Shown one piece after another: positions 41,698 to 50,358 of a stretch of 64,000 nucleotides of DNA. The notes beneath the pieces are model-generated. The model was not told the origin of the DNA. It did not search any database and saw only the letters and a list, made by a program, of their open reading frames with translations. This DNA comes from Kocuria palustris (GTDB lineage Bacteria > Actinomycetota > Actinomycetes > Actinomycetales > Micrococcaceae): NCBI RefSeq assembly GCF_007666205.1, contig NZ_VDOR01000001.1:310001-374000 (forward strand). Direction: 5' to 3'. The position numbers and the translations under genes were made by a program. Within the stretch, counting starts at the first letter, position 1, and the number at the start of each line of letters is the position of its first letter.

Positions 41698-44571
41698 TCA
41701 GCGGGCGGCCGCCTCCAGGTGCTGGAGGATGTGCCGGTAGGGGCGGCCGGTGGCCTCGGTCATGCCCTGCTCGCACGTGCGGTTGAGCGAGGCGTAGGCG
41801 TCGTGCTCCCGGTGCTCCAGCTCGGCGGTCTCACGGCGCGTGGCGGAGGCGGTGAGCTCGGGATGCAGCATCCCGCGATCGCCCGCGTACGCGCAGCAGC
41901 GCCACTCCAGCGGGGTGACGACCTCGTCCGCGACGGCCTCGGCGATCCGGTGCAGGGAGTCGTTCAGCCCCAGCTGGGTCGACGAGCACGTGGGGTGCAG
42001 GGCCATGGATCCGAACCGGTGCTCGATCTCCAGGTGCGGCAGCAGCCGCTGCGCCGCGAACTCGACCGCGTCCACGAACCGCAGGCCCGCCCAGGGCGAG
42101 CCCTCGCCGGCCGCCTTGCGCATGGTCTCGAGCCCCTCGGTGCACGAGGAGGCATCGCAGATCACCGGCAGCCGCCCGTGATCCGAGGCCTCCCACAGCA
42201 GGGGCAGGGTGGTCCGGGTCATGCGCTCGAAGCCCGAGAGCATGCCCTTGGACTTCCACGGGGTGCCGCAGCAGGTCCCGGACATCCCGGCCGGGACCGC
42301 GATCCGGACCCCCGCCCGCTCGCACAGCGCCAGCAGCGCCTGCGCAGCGCTCGGGCCCTGCCCGTCGGGCGTGCCGAACATCGAGGAGACGCATGCCGCG
42401 TACAGGACGGCCTCCGGCTCGGACGGAGCCTGGGGAGCCGGGCGGGGTCCGCCGCCGGCGGGCAGGCCGTCGGTGTAGAGCGGCACCCTGTCCTCGCCCA
42501 GCACGCTCCGCGCGGCCCGAGTGGCCGTGCGCGGCAGGACCGCGGGCACGGCATCGGCCGCGGTGAGCGCCGTCGAGGCGGCCCGCACGCCCAGTCCCCA
42601 GCCGCGGGCGGCCGCATCCCAGCCGAGGTCCTCGAGCCGGGAGGCGCCCTCGGCGCGCAGCCGTCGGACGAGGTCGCCGGTGTCGATGTCCACGGGGCAG
42701 GCGGTCGAGCACATGCCGTCCGCGGCACATGTCTGCTCGCCCTCGTAGGCGTACTCGCGCAGCATGGCCTCGGCGCCGTCGTGATCGCCCCGGGCCAGGG
42801 CGTCCTGGATCTCGCGGCGCCCGGCGATGCGCTGCCGCGGGGTCAGCGTGAGGTCCTGCGACGGGCACACCGGCTCGCAGTAGCCGCACTCGACGCAGCG
42901 ATCGACCTCCTGCTCGACCTGCGGCGCGGTCTTGAGGTCCTGGAGATAGCAGCGGGGGTCGTCGTTGAGGATCACGCCCGGGTTGAACAGCCCCCGCGGG
43001 TCCACGAGGGACTTGAGCTCGCGCATCACGTCGTAGAGCTCGTCGCCGTACTGGCGGCGCACGAAGGGTGCCATGATCCGCCCCGTCCCGTGCTCGGCCT
43101 TGAGCGAGCCGCCGGCGCCCAGGACCAGATCGGCCATCTCGTCGGTGAACCGCTCGTACCGGGTGAGCTTGGCGTCGTCGGCGAACTGCTCGTTGAGCAT
43201 GAAGTGGACGTTGCCGTCCTTGGCGTGGCCGAAGATCACGGACTGCTCGTACTCGTGGGCCTCGAACAGCCGGTTGAGCTCGCGGCAGGTCTCGCCCAGG
43301 TGCTCGACCGGCACGACGATGTCCTCCAGCAGCGCGTTCGCCCCCTCCGGCCGGCTCCCGGCGACGGCGGCGTAGAGGCCCTTGCGCACGGTCCACAGCG
43401 CGGCGCGGGCCGCCGGGTCGTCGGTCAGGCCGGGATCGGCCGTCAGGTCGAGGCCCCGGAAGTGCTGCTCGGCCGCGCGGCGGCGCTGGGCGAGCTCGTC
43501 GGGGCTCGAGCCGTTGTACTCGACCAGCAGCGCGGCATGGTCGGCGACGTCGATGTCCATGATCTGGGCCGGCGCCTGGCCCGAGGCCTGGGCCACGCGC
43601 AGCGAGGTGGCGTCCATGAGCTCCACGGTGGCCGAGCCGAGGCCCACGAGATCGGGCACGGAGGACGTGGCCTCGAGCAGCGTCGGGAACACGAGCAGCC
43701 CGGTCGCGACCTCGGGGCGGATCTCGACGGTGCGCAGCACCGCCTCGGCCACGAAGCCCAGCGTGCCCTCCGAGCCGATCATCAGCCGCTGCAGGATCCG
43801 CACGGGCTCGGTCTCGTCCAGGAAGGCGTTGAGCCCGTAGCCCATGGTGTTCTTCATGGCGAAGAGGCGCTCGATCGTCGCGCGCGAGGCGCTGTTCTGC
43901 GTGACCCGGCGGCGCAGGCGCAGCAGGCCCTCGTGCAGCTCGGGCTCGGCCTCCCGGAGCCTCCGGTCCGCATCGGCGGCCGCGGTGTCCAGGACCGTCC
44001 CCGACGGGGTCACGATCACCATGGACTCGAGGGTGCGGTAGGTGTTCTGCTCCGTGCCGCAGTGCATGCCCGAGGAGTTGTCGGCGATCACCCCGCCGAG
44101 GGTGCAGGCGGACTCGCTCGCGGGGTCGGGGCCGAGCTTGCGGCCGTGGCGGGCCAGCACGGCATTGACCTCACGGACGGTGCTCCCGGGGCGCACGCGC
44201 ACCCGGGCTCCGTCGTCCAGGACCTCGACGCCGCGGAAGTGCCGCCGGACGTCCACGAGGACCTGGTCGGTCACGGCCTGTCCCGACAGCGATGTGCCGC
44301 CCGAGCGCAGGGTCAGCCCGGCATCGTGGCGCTCGAGGATCCGCAGCAGCGAGCCGAGCTCGTCGGCCGAGTGCGGGCGGACCAGGGCGCGCGGCTGCAG
44401 GAGGTAGTGGGAGGCGTCGTGGGCGGCGGACCGGCGCTCGAGCTCCGAGTCCACGAGCCGGCCCGGCCAGGCGCCGAGGTCCTGCAGCAGGGGGTCCTGC
44501 GCAGCGGCATCCGGCCCGTGCCGTCGCGCGGAGGATGAGGATCTGACGGGCAGGGGCAGCGGCGTCTTCAT
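41698..44571 (-). CDS. FAD-linked oxidase with 4Fe-4S and CCG domains (D-lactate/2-hydroxyacid dehydrogenase type)
   Basis: A 957-residue three-part enzyme. The N-terminal part binds FAD through a PCMH fold (VRPHSADELGSLLRILERHDAGLTLRSGGTSLSGQA, later GGVIADNSSGMHCG). An FAD-oxidase C-terminal domain follows. Residues about 560-640 carry two ferredoxin-like clusters, CVECGYCEPVCP and CAADGMCSTACP. The end has two cysteine-rich CCG segments (CCGTPWKSKG and CCAYAGDRGMLHPE). This fused layout is that of quinone- or cytochrome-linked D-lactate or 2-hydroxyglutarate dehydrogenases. ATG 44571 has GAGGGA 10 bases upstream. Substrate not decided by sequence. Confidence 0.88.
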   Translation of the reverse strand: MKTPLPLPVRSSSSARRHGPDAAAQDPLLQDLGAWPGRLVDSELERRSAAHDASHYLLQPRALVRPHSADELGSLLRILERHDAGLTLRSGGTSLSGQAVTDQVLVDVRRHFRGVEVLDDGARVRVRPGSTVREVNAVLARHGRKLGPDPASESACTLGGVIADNSSGMHCGTEQNTYRTLESMVIVTPSGTVLDTAAADADRRLREAEPELHEGLLRLRRRVTQNSASRATIERLFAMKNTMGYGLNAFLDETEPVRILQRLMIGSEGTLGFVAEAVLRTVEIRPEVATGLLVFPTLLEATSSVPDLVGLGSATVELMDATSLRVAQASGQAPAQIMDIDVADHAALLVEYNGSSPDELAQRRRAAEQHFRGLDLTADPGLTDDPAARAALWTVRKGLYAAVAGSRPEGANALLEDIVVPVEHLGETCRELNRLFEAHEYEQSVIFGHAKDGNVHFMLNEQFADDAKLTRYERFTDEMADLVLGAGGSLKAEHGTGRIMAPFVRRQYGDELYDVMRELKSLVDPRGLFNPGVILNDDPRCYLQDLKTAPQVEQEVDRCVECGYCEPVCPSQDLTLTPRQRIAGRREIQDALARGDHDGAEAMLREYAYEGEQTCAADGMCSTACPVDIDTGDLVRRLRAEGASRLEDLGWDAAARGWGLGVRAASTALTAADAVPAVLPRTATRAARSVLGEDRVPLYTDGLPAGGGPRPAPQAPSEPEAVLYAACVSSMFGTPDGQGPSAAQALLALCERAGVRIAVPAGMSGTCCGTPWKSKGMLSGFERMTRTTLPLLWEASDHGRLPVICDASSCTEGLETMRKAAGEGSPWAGLRFVDAVEFAAQRLLPHLEIEHRFGSMALHPTCSSTQLGLNDSLHRIAEAVADEVVTPLEWRCCAYAGDRGMLHPELTASATRRETAELEHREHDAYASLNRTCEQGMTEATGRPYRHILQHLEAAAR

Positions 44572-44667
44572 GCGCCGATTGTCCCTCATGCGCAGGCTTC
44601 GCGCCGCAGTGCGTCACATGCGGGCGCCATGGGACGCCGAGGCCGCGTGCGGCCTACTCTGCCGCCC

Positions 44668-44973
44668 GTGACATCCTTCGCCCCGCTGCTCGTCCTCGGT
44701 CTGGTCCTGGGTCTGGCCGGATTCATCGTCCTGGTCCTCGTGGCCGTCCTCGTCGCGGTGATCGTCCGATCCGCCGGCGGCCCCCGCCGACGCCGACGTC
44801 GCAGAGGCGGCGCCGCAGGCGCCTGGGGCGACGGGGACAGCTGGGGCGATGGCGACAGCTGGGATGACGGGGACGGCTGGGGCGACGCCGACAGCGGCTT
44901 CGACGGCGGCGGGGACTCCGGCGGCGGGGGCGACGGCGGCGGTGGAGGAGACGGCGGCGGCGGGGGCGATTGA
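44668..44973 (+). CDS. Small membrane protein with Gly/Asp-rich tail
   Basis: A 101-residue protein. One or two hydrophobic stretches (LLVLGLVLGLAGFIVLVLVAVLVAVIV) are followed by an Arg-rich stop-transfer segment (RRRRRRRGG). A repeat-like tail follows (WGDGDSWGDGDSWDDGDGW), ending in runs of Gly and Asp. I recognise no family; the tail could be calcium-binding or disordered. GTG 44668 lies 7 bases after TACTCT, which would make it a leaderless start; an upstream ATG at 44629 has no support. The Gly-rich tail could also be biased composition, so the gene is only moderately sure. Confidence 0.5.
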   Translation: MTSFAPLLVLGLVLGLAGFIVLVLVAVLVAVIVRSAGGPRRRRRRRGGAAGAWGDGDSWGDGDSWDDGDGWGDADSGFDGGGDSGGGGDGGGGGDGGGGGD

Positions 44974-45021
44974 GACGACCGTCGCTTTGCCCCGCAGGCC
45001 CCGGCAGGGAAGCATGGAGCC

Positions 45022-47025
45022 ATGGCCCCTGCACCGCGCGGATCCGCCGCGACCGCTTCCGCCGACCGCCCCGTCCTGACCGACCTCTCGAGCACCGTCG
45101 AGTCGGTCGATGCAGCTCGCGACCGCGCGGTCGAGGTGCTGCGCGAGCTCGTCTCCCAGCGCGTCGCGGCCCCGTGGCAGGCGGCGTCCTTCCTGGCGCG
45201 CTTCGACGAGCACTTCCCCGCGCTGCTCGAGCTGTTCCGCCGGACCTACGGGTCGGGGGAGAGGGCCGCGGCCGTCGTCGTCGAGCTGGCGGCGGATCTG
45301 GCCCGCTCGTGGGCCCGGCGCCCGGGCGAGCTGCGCGCCCTGGACGACACCCGCGGCGAGGACCCCGAATGGTTCCTGCGTCCCGATCAGGTGGGCGGGG
45401 TCTGCTACATCGACCGGTGGGCCGGCGATCTGGCCGGGCTGCGCTCGCGGATCCCGTACCTGCGCGAGCTGGGGCTGACCTATCTGCACGTCATGCCGCC
45501 GTTCGCGGTGCCCGAGGGCAACAGCGACGGCGGGTACGCGGTGTCGTCGTACCGCGAGCTGAAGCCCGAGCTCGGGACCATGGCCGAGCTGGCCGAGACC
45601 GCGGGAGAGCTGCGCGAGTCCGGGATCGGACTGGTCGTCGACTTCGTGCTCAACCACACCGCCTCCGACCACGAATGGGCGCGCCGCGCCCGGGCCGGGG
45701 AGCCGGAGTACGAGGACCTCTACTGGATCTTCCCCGACCGAGAGATGCCGGACGCGTTCGAGCGGACCACGCGCGAGATCTTCCCGGACGACCACCCGGG
45801 CTCCTTCACGCGGGTGGGAGCCGATGACCCCCGCTGGGTGTGGACGACGTTCCACGACTTCCAGTGGGACCTGAACTGGACCAATCCGCGCGTGCTGGCC
45901 CTGATGGCCCGGGAGATGCTGTTCCTGGCGAACCAGGGGGCGGAGGTGCTGCGCCTGGACGCGGTCGCGTTCCTGTGGAAGCAGCTCGGCACCCCGTGCG
46001 AGTCCCTGCCGCAGGCGCACTGGATCGTGCAGATGCTCAACCGCGTCTGCCGCATCGCCGCCCCGGCCACGATCTTCAAGTCCGAGGCGATCGTGCACCC
46101 GGATGAGGTGGTGCAGTACGTGCACCCCGACGAGTGCCAGATCTCCTACAACCCGCTGCAGATGGCGCTGACCTGGGAGGCGCTGGCCACCCGGCAGGCC
46201 ACGCTGCTCGCCGACGCCCTGGCCGAGCGCCACGAGCTGCCGACCGGGACCGCCTGGGTCAACTACGTCCGCAGCCACGACGACATCGGCTGGACCTTCT
46301 CCGACGAGGATGCGGCCCGCCGCGGCATCGATCCCCAGGGCCACCGCCGCTTCCTCAACGACTTCTACACCGGCCGCTTCGAGGGCTCCTTCGCCGACGG
46401 CGTCGCGTTCCAGGCCAATCCGCGCACCGGCGATGCCCGGGTCTGCGGCACCACGGCCTCCCTGGCCGGCGTGACCACGGAGCCGGAGCTCGGCGTGCGC
46501 CGCGTGCTGCTGGCCCACGCGCTGGCCTTCTCCACGGGAGGGCTGCCGCTGCTCTACCTCGGCGACGAGCTGGCCCAGGCCAACGACGAGACCTGGGCCC
46601 AGGACCCGGTGCGCTCCGGCGATGCCCGATGGGCGAACCGGCCGAGCTTCCCCGAGGCCGCCTGGGAGGACCGCTTCGACGTCACGACCGTGCCCGGGCG
46701 GGTGTGCGCGGGGCTCAAGCACCTGCTGGCCGTGCGCGCCGCCGCCCCCGAGTTCGACGGCGCCGAGCTGATCGGCTTCGACGCGCACAGCGAGCATCTG
46801 GTGGCCTATCAGCGCCCGGGGCTCGATCCCCAGGGGCGGCCGTCGGTGATCCTGTGCCTGGTGAACGTCTCGGAGCACCCGCAGGCGGTGTCGGCGCAGA
46901 CGCTGTCGGGCTTCGAGCCGGAGGCCGAGCCCCTGCTGGCCGACGGCAGCGCTCGCCTGGATCTGAGCCGCGGCCTCGAGATCGGCCCGCTCGAGACGCA
47001 CTGGCTGCGCGTGCACTCGGCCTGA
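45022..47025 (+). CDS. Amylosucrase (GH13 subfamily 4)
   Basis: A 667-residue enzyme with an N-terminal helical domain of about 110 residues, as in amylosucrases, before the GH13 barrel. Catalytic regions: DFVLNHTASDHEWA, LRLDAVAFLWK (nucleophile Asp), FKSEAIVHPDE (acid Glu) and VRSHDDIGW. WTTFHDFQWDLNWTNP is typical of the family. It makes an alpha-1,4-glucan and fructose from sucrose, or hydrolyses sucrose. There is no signal peptide and no sucrose transporter nearby. The start is supported by GGGAAGC-like sequence only; the upstream gene lies 48 bases away. Confidence 0.9.
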   Translation: MAPAPRGSAATASADRPVLTDLSSTVESVDAARDRAVEVLRELVSQRVAAPWQAASFLARFDEHFPALLELFRRTYGSGERAAAVVVELAADLARSWARRPGELRALDDTRGEDPEWFLRPDQVGGVCYIDRWAGDLAGLRSRIPYLRELGLTYLHVMPPFAVPEGNSDGGYAVSSYRELKPELGTMAELAETAGELRESGIGLVVDFVLNHTASDHEWARRARAGEPEYEDLYWIFPDREMPDAFERTTREIFPDDHPGSFTRVGADDPRWVWTTFHDFQWDLNWTNPRVLALMAREMLFLANQGAEVLRLDAVAFLWKQLGTPCESLPQAHWIVQMLNRVCRIAAPATIFKSEAIVHPDEVVQYVHPDECQISYNPLQMALTWEALATRQATLLADALAERHELPTGTAWVNYVRSHDDIGWTFSDEDAARRGIDPQGHRRFLNDFYTGRFEGSFADGVAFQANPRTGDARVCGTTASLAGVTTEPELGVRRVLLAHALAFSTGGLPLLYLGDELAQANDETWAQDPVRSGDARWANRPSFPEAAWEDRFDVTTVPGRVCAGLKHLLAVRAAAPEFDGAELIGFDAHSEHLVAYQRPGLDPQGRPSVILCLVNVSEHPQAVSAQTLSGFEPEAEPLLADGSARLDLSRGLEIGPLETHWLRVHSA

Positions 47026-47040
47026 GGCATCCCGGGAGCT

Positions 47041-47059
47041 CGGGCCGGGGGCCGGCCCG
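47041..47059. terminator. Hairpin between convergent amylosucrase and MFS genes
   Basis: CGGGCCGG and CCGGCCCG form an 8-bp stem around a GGG loop in the 39-base gap between two convergent stops. It could end both transcripts, though no T-run is present. Confidence 0.45.
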
Positions 47060-47064
47060 GGCGC

Positions 47065-48330
47065 TCAGGCGCCGTGGGCCGCGAGCTCCTCGTCGACCGT
47101 TCGGCCGCGGCCGACCATGACGCCGGAGACGATCAGGCCCGCCGCTCCGGCCATGAGCATCAGCAGCGGTGCGGTCCAGCCGCCGGTGGCATCGCGCAGC
47201 ACGCCCACCAGCAGCGGGCCCAGGGCGGCGAAGAGGTAGCCGACCGGCTGGGCGAAGCCCGACAGCCGCGCGGTCGTCTCGGGCGTGCCCGCCCGCACGA
47301 CGATCAGCGTCAGCGCCAGCGGGAAGGTGAACTGCCCCAGTCCGAGCAGCAGCGCCCACAGGATGCTCAGCGAGGCCGGCGCGATCAGCAGCCCCGTCCA
47401 GCCGGCGAGCACCGCCAGCGACAGCCCTGCCGCCCACGCGGAGACCGAGGAGGAGCGCGTGGCCACGCGGGGCATGAGCAGGCCGCCGGGGATGCCGAAG
47501 AGGGTCACCACGCCCACGAGGGCCGCCGCGGCGGACGCGGAGATCCCGGCGTCGCGGTACATCTGGGCCAGCCAGCCGAAGGTCACATAGGCATTCGTGG
47601 ACTGCAGGCCGAAGAACGCGCACAGGGCCACCGCGGTGCGCGAGCGCTGGATGGGCAGACCGGCCGCGCGGCGGCCCACGCCGTGATCGCGGCCGCGCAC
47701 GCGCAGCCGCATGACGGCCCAGACGATCGCCGCGAGCAGCGCGAACAGCCCCCAGAGGCCCAGCGACCATCGCCACCCGTCGGCCCCCAGGGCCACGAGC
47801 GGCGGTGCGGCGAAGATCGGCAGCGCCGCGCCCAGGCCCAGCCCGACCGTGTAGATCGAGCTCACGCCCGCGGTGCGCCGGCCCGCGTACCTCTTGATGA
47901 CGGCCGGCACCAGGACGTTGCCGATGCCCATGCCCGCCAGCGTGATCGCCGACAGGATCAGGAAGGCCGCGGCCGAGTCGACGACCGCCCGGGCCGTCGC
48001 GGCGGCCGCGACCACCAGCAGGCCGCCGCACACCGTGCCCACGAGCCCGAAGCGCCGCGCGATCCCCACGGCCGTCAGCCCCGCGAGCCCGAAGACGAAC
48101 CCGGGCAGGGCCGTGAGCAGGCCGGCGACCGAGGGCGAGATCCCCAGGCCCTCCTGGATCTCGGCCAGCACCGGGCCGATCGCGGTGGCCGACGGGCGCA
48201 GGTTCACGGAGACCGCGGCCACGGCCAGCGCCACCAGGGCGAACGGCAGGACCACGGGCGCCGACGCGCTCCGGTCCCCGTGCGGGGGCGTCGGCGCCCC
48301 CGCGGCGTCGTCGGCGGACGGGCGCGCCAC
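47065..48330 (-). CDS. MFS transporter, cyanate/nitroimidazole (CynX/NimT) type
   Basis: A 421-residue, 12-helix facilitator. The first helix VLPFALVALAVAAVSVNLRPSATAIGPVLAEIQEGLGIS is the family signature of CynX/NimT proteins, with the NLRP motif. Known members move cyanate or are linked to nitroimidazole resistance; the substrate here is unknown. The GTG at 48330 starts immediately after the stop of the DUF1801 gene (TGAGTG), so the two are translationally coupled. Confidence 0.88.
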   Translation of the reverse strand: MARPSADDAAGAPTPPHGDRSASAPVVLPFALVALAVAAVSVNLRPSATAIGPVLAEIQEGLGISPSVAGLLTALPGFVFGLAGLTAVGIARRFGLVGTVCGGLLVVAAAATARAVVDSAAAFLILSAITLAGMGIGNVLVPAVIKRYAGRRTAGVSSIYTVGLGLGAALPIFAAPPLVALGADGWRWSLGLWGLFALLAAIVWAVMRLRVRGRDHGVGRRAAGLPIQRSRTAVALCAFFGLQSTNAYVTFGWLAQMYRDAGISASAAAALVGVVTLFGIPGGLLMPRVATRSSSVSAWAAGLSLAVLAGWTGLLIAPASLSILWALLLGLGQFTFPLALTLIVVRAGTPETTARLSGFAQPVGYLFAALGPLLVGVLRDATGGWTAPLLMLMAGAAGLIVSGVMVGRGRTVDEELAAHGA

Positions 48331-48813
48331 TCAGCAGACCTTCGGCTCGGAGGCCCAGGCATGGCCGACGAGCTCGCGGAGCACGTCGAGGTCGATGTCG
48401 GCCAGCTTGTTCACGTACACGCAGGACACGGCGGTGCGGTGCTTGCCGAGCCGCTCCAGCAGCTCCTCGGAGCGCGGATGGCCCTGCAGCCCGTACAGGC
48501 TCACGGCCGCCTTGCGCGGGCTGAACCCCAGGCGGAAGGTGTCGCCCTCGCGTCCGGTGGCGTAGCGGTAGTGGACGGCGCCGTAGCCGATCATCGACGG
48601 CCCCCACATGATCGCGGGCTCCTCGGTGACGGCGCCGAGGAGATCGAGCAGGGCCAGGCCGTCGTCGACGCGTCGCCGCGGGGTCAGGCCCGCGATGAAC
48701 TCGCGCGGGTCGACGTCCGTGGGGCGGGTCCTGAGGTCCGGCGAGTTCACGCCCGTGTGCCCCGGGGTGACGACCGCGCTCTCGCCGGGCGACCTGCTCT
48801 CGGGTGTGCTCAT
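48331..48813 (-). CDS. DUF1801-domain protein
   Basis: A 160-residue soluble protein with the DUF1801 (YdhG-like) fold: DVDPREFIAGLTPRRRVDDGLALLDLL, EPAIMWGPSMIGYGAVHYRYATGREGDTFRLGFSPRKAAVSLYG. The fold resembles frataxin-like or iron-chaperone proteins, but the function is not established. TACCCT ends 6 bases before the ATG and there is no ribosome site, suggesting a leaderless start. It is first in a two-gene unit with the MFS transporter and is divergent from the FNR-like gene. Confidence 0.8.
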   Translation of the reverse strand: MSTPESRSPGESAVVTPGHTGVNSPDLRTRPTDVDPREFIAGLTPRRRVDDGLALLDLLGAVTEEPAIMWGPSMIGYGAVHYRYATGREGDTFRLGFSPRKAAVSLYGLQGHPRSEELLERLGKHRTAVSCVYVNKLADIDLDVLRELVGHAWASEPKVC

Positions 48814-48885
48814 GGCCCGAGGGTACGGGAGAATGGGGGCACCGCGCGGGCCTGCGCGGAGGAGCCGATCCCGGGAGGAGAGACA

Positions 48886-49620
48886 TTGTCCGTTGGGTGC
48901 CGGTGCTGCCATGACGAGCACGCTCGGGTGGACGGCTCGGGCCGCGTCCGGATGGACGAGGACCACCGCCTGGCCTGCGTCAGCCGGGTCCCGATCTTCC
49001 GGGGCCTTCCGGAGGAGGACCGGCGGCGGATCGCGGCGCGCACGACCACTCGGCTGGTCCCCAGGGGCGAGGTGGTCCAGCAGCAGGGCAGCACGCCGTC
49101 CCTGCAGATCGTGCATGCCGGGCAGATCAAGCAGGTCCGGCTCGGCGAGGACGGATCGCAGCGGCTCCTGCGGATCCTGGGCCCGGGGGAGTTCATGGGC
49201 GAGCACTCGGTGCTCACCGGCAGGCCCGCCCCGCGCGAGGCCACCGCGATGACCGAGTCCCAGATCTGCTCGCTCTCGCGCCGCGACGTCCAGCAGTGGC
49301 TCGACGAGCGCCCGCAGCTCGCGATCGCGCTGCTCAATGCCGTGACCGCGCGGCTGGAGGACACCGAGACGCGCCTGGCCGAGTTCGTGGGCAGCACGGT
49401 GGGCCATCGGCTGGGGGAGTACCTCGCGGCCGCCGCCGGCGGCGAGGAGGGCCGCCCCTTCGACCTGCCCATGAGCAAGCGGGACTTGGCGCAGCTGCTC
49501 GGCACCACTCCGGAGACCCTCTCCCGGCGGCTGCGTGCGCTCTCCGACGCGGGACTGATCGAGGTCGGCCCGGGGCGCCGGATCGTCGTGAGGGACATCC
49601 CAGGGACCCTGCAAGGCTGA
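48886..49620 (+). CDS. Crp/Fnr-family regulator with N-terminal cysteine cluster
   Basis: A 244-residue regulator. I chose TTG 48886 because GGGAGGAG ends 8 bases before; the in-frame ATG 48952 has none. The longer start adds MSVGCRCCHDEH, and another Cys lies at about residue 32 (RLACVSRVPIFRGL) directly before the cNMP-binding barrel, the position of Fe-S ligand Cys29 in E. coli FNR. The helix-turn-helix is near the end (SKRDLAQLLGTTPETLSRRLRALSDAGLI). This layout suggests an oxygen- or NO-sensing Fe-S switch rather than cAMP sensing. It is divergent from the DUF1801-MFS pair. Confidence 0.85.
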   Translation: MSVGCRCCHDEHARVDGSGRVRMDEDHRLACVSRVPIFRGLPEEDRRRIAARTTTRLVPRGEVVQQQGSTPSLQIVHAGQIKQVRLGEDGSQRLLRILGPGEFMGEHSVLTGRPAPREATAMTESQICSLSRRDVQQWLDERPQLAIALLNAVTARLEDTETRLAEFVGSTVGHRLGEYLAAAAGGEEGRPFDLPMSKRDLAQLLGTTPETLSRRLRALSDAGLIEVGPGRRIVVRDIPGTLQG

Positions 49621-49712
49621 CCCAGGAAGGCCTGCCACACTCTCGGACCTCCCGCCGGGACGCCCGCCTGCGGCGCCTCGGCTCCCGCCCCTGATCCGAG
49701 GATGGCCCTTCC

Positions 49713-50354
49713 GTGTCCCAGCGCCTGACCCCGCAGCTCGAGCTCGATGCCGTCGCGCGCTCGATCGACGTCATCGGGGAGCCGGAGCACGTGGCGCTCC
49801 GGCAGTCCCTGCGCCGCGGCTTCGCGGCCCCCGTGGAGGAGGTCTGGGCGGCGCTGACTCGAGCGGATCGGCTGGGCCAGTGGTTCGGGCGGGTCGACGG
49901 GACGCTCGAACCGGGCGGCGCCTACGCGATCGACGGCGATGCCGCGGGGACGGTGCTCGAGTGCACGACCCTCCGTCGCTTGGCGCTGACCTGGGAGTCC
50001 GGCGGATCCGCGAGCGACGTCGTCGTCGAGGTCGACGCCGGCGAGGAGCGCACCGACGTCCGCCTCCTGCATGCGGCCGACATCCCGCGCGAGCAGTGGG
50101 TGCGATACGGCGCCGGGGCCGGCGGGGTCGGCTGGGACCTCGCGCTGCTGAGCCTCCGCCGCCACCTCGAGGAGGGGGCGACCCAGCCCCTCGAATCCAC
50201 CCCGTGGATCGGCTCGGAGGAGGCCCGGTCGTTCCTGGCCGACAGCGCGCGCCGCTGGGGCGATGTCTCGATCGAGGCCGGCTGCGAGGTGGGCGAGGCC
50301 CGTGCGGCGGCCGAGCGCACGCGCGCCTTCTACCTGGGGGAGACCGAGGGCTGA
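49713..50354 (+). CDS. SRPBCC/AHSA1-type protein
   Basis: A 213-residue soluble protein. LRRGFAAPVEEVWAALTRADRLGQWFGRVDGTLEPGGAYAI is the typical AHSA1-like start of the helix-grip fold, followed by LRRLALTWESGGSASDVVVEV. Functions of this subgroup are unknown; relatives bind hydrophobic ligands or stimulate Hsp90. The GTG at 49713 opens MSQRLTPQLELDAVARSI. It follows the FNR-like gene by 92 bases and converges on the patatin gene with a 4-base gap. Confidence 0.75.
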   Translation: MSQRLTPQLELDAVARSIDVIGEPEHVALRQSLRRGFAAPVEEVWAALTRADRLGQWFGRVDGTLEPGGAYAIDGDAAGTVLECTTLRRLALTWESGGSASDVVVEVDAGEERTDVRLLHAADIPREQWVRYGAGAGGVGWDLALLSLRRHLEEGATQPLESTPWIGSEEARSFLADSARRWGDVSIEAGCEVGEARAAAERTRAFYLGETEG

Positions 50355-50358
50355 TCCC

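Noticed and set aside
44910-44973. GGC/GGA-rich tract at the end of the small membrane protein as a DNA repeat element
   Set aside because: It is coding composition (Gly/Asp tail) with no regular unit and no copies elsewhere in the window.
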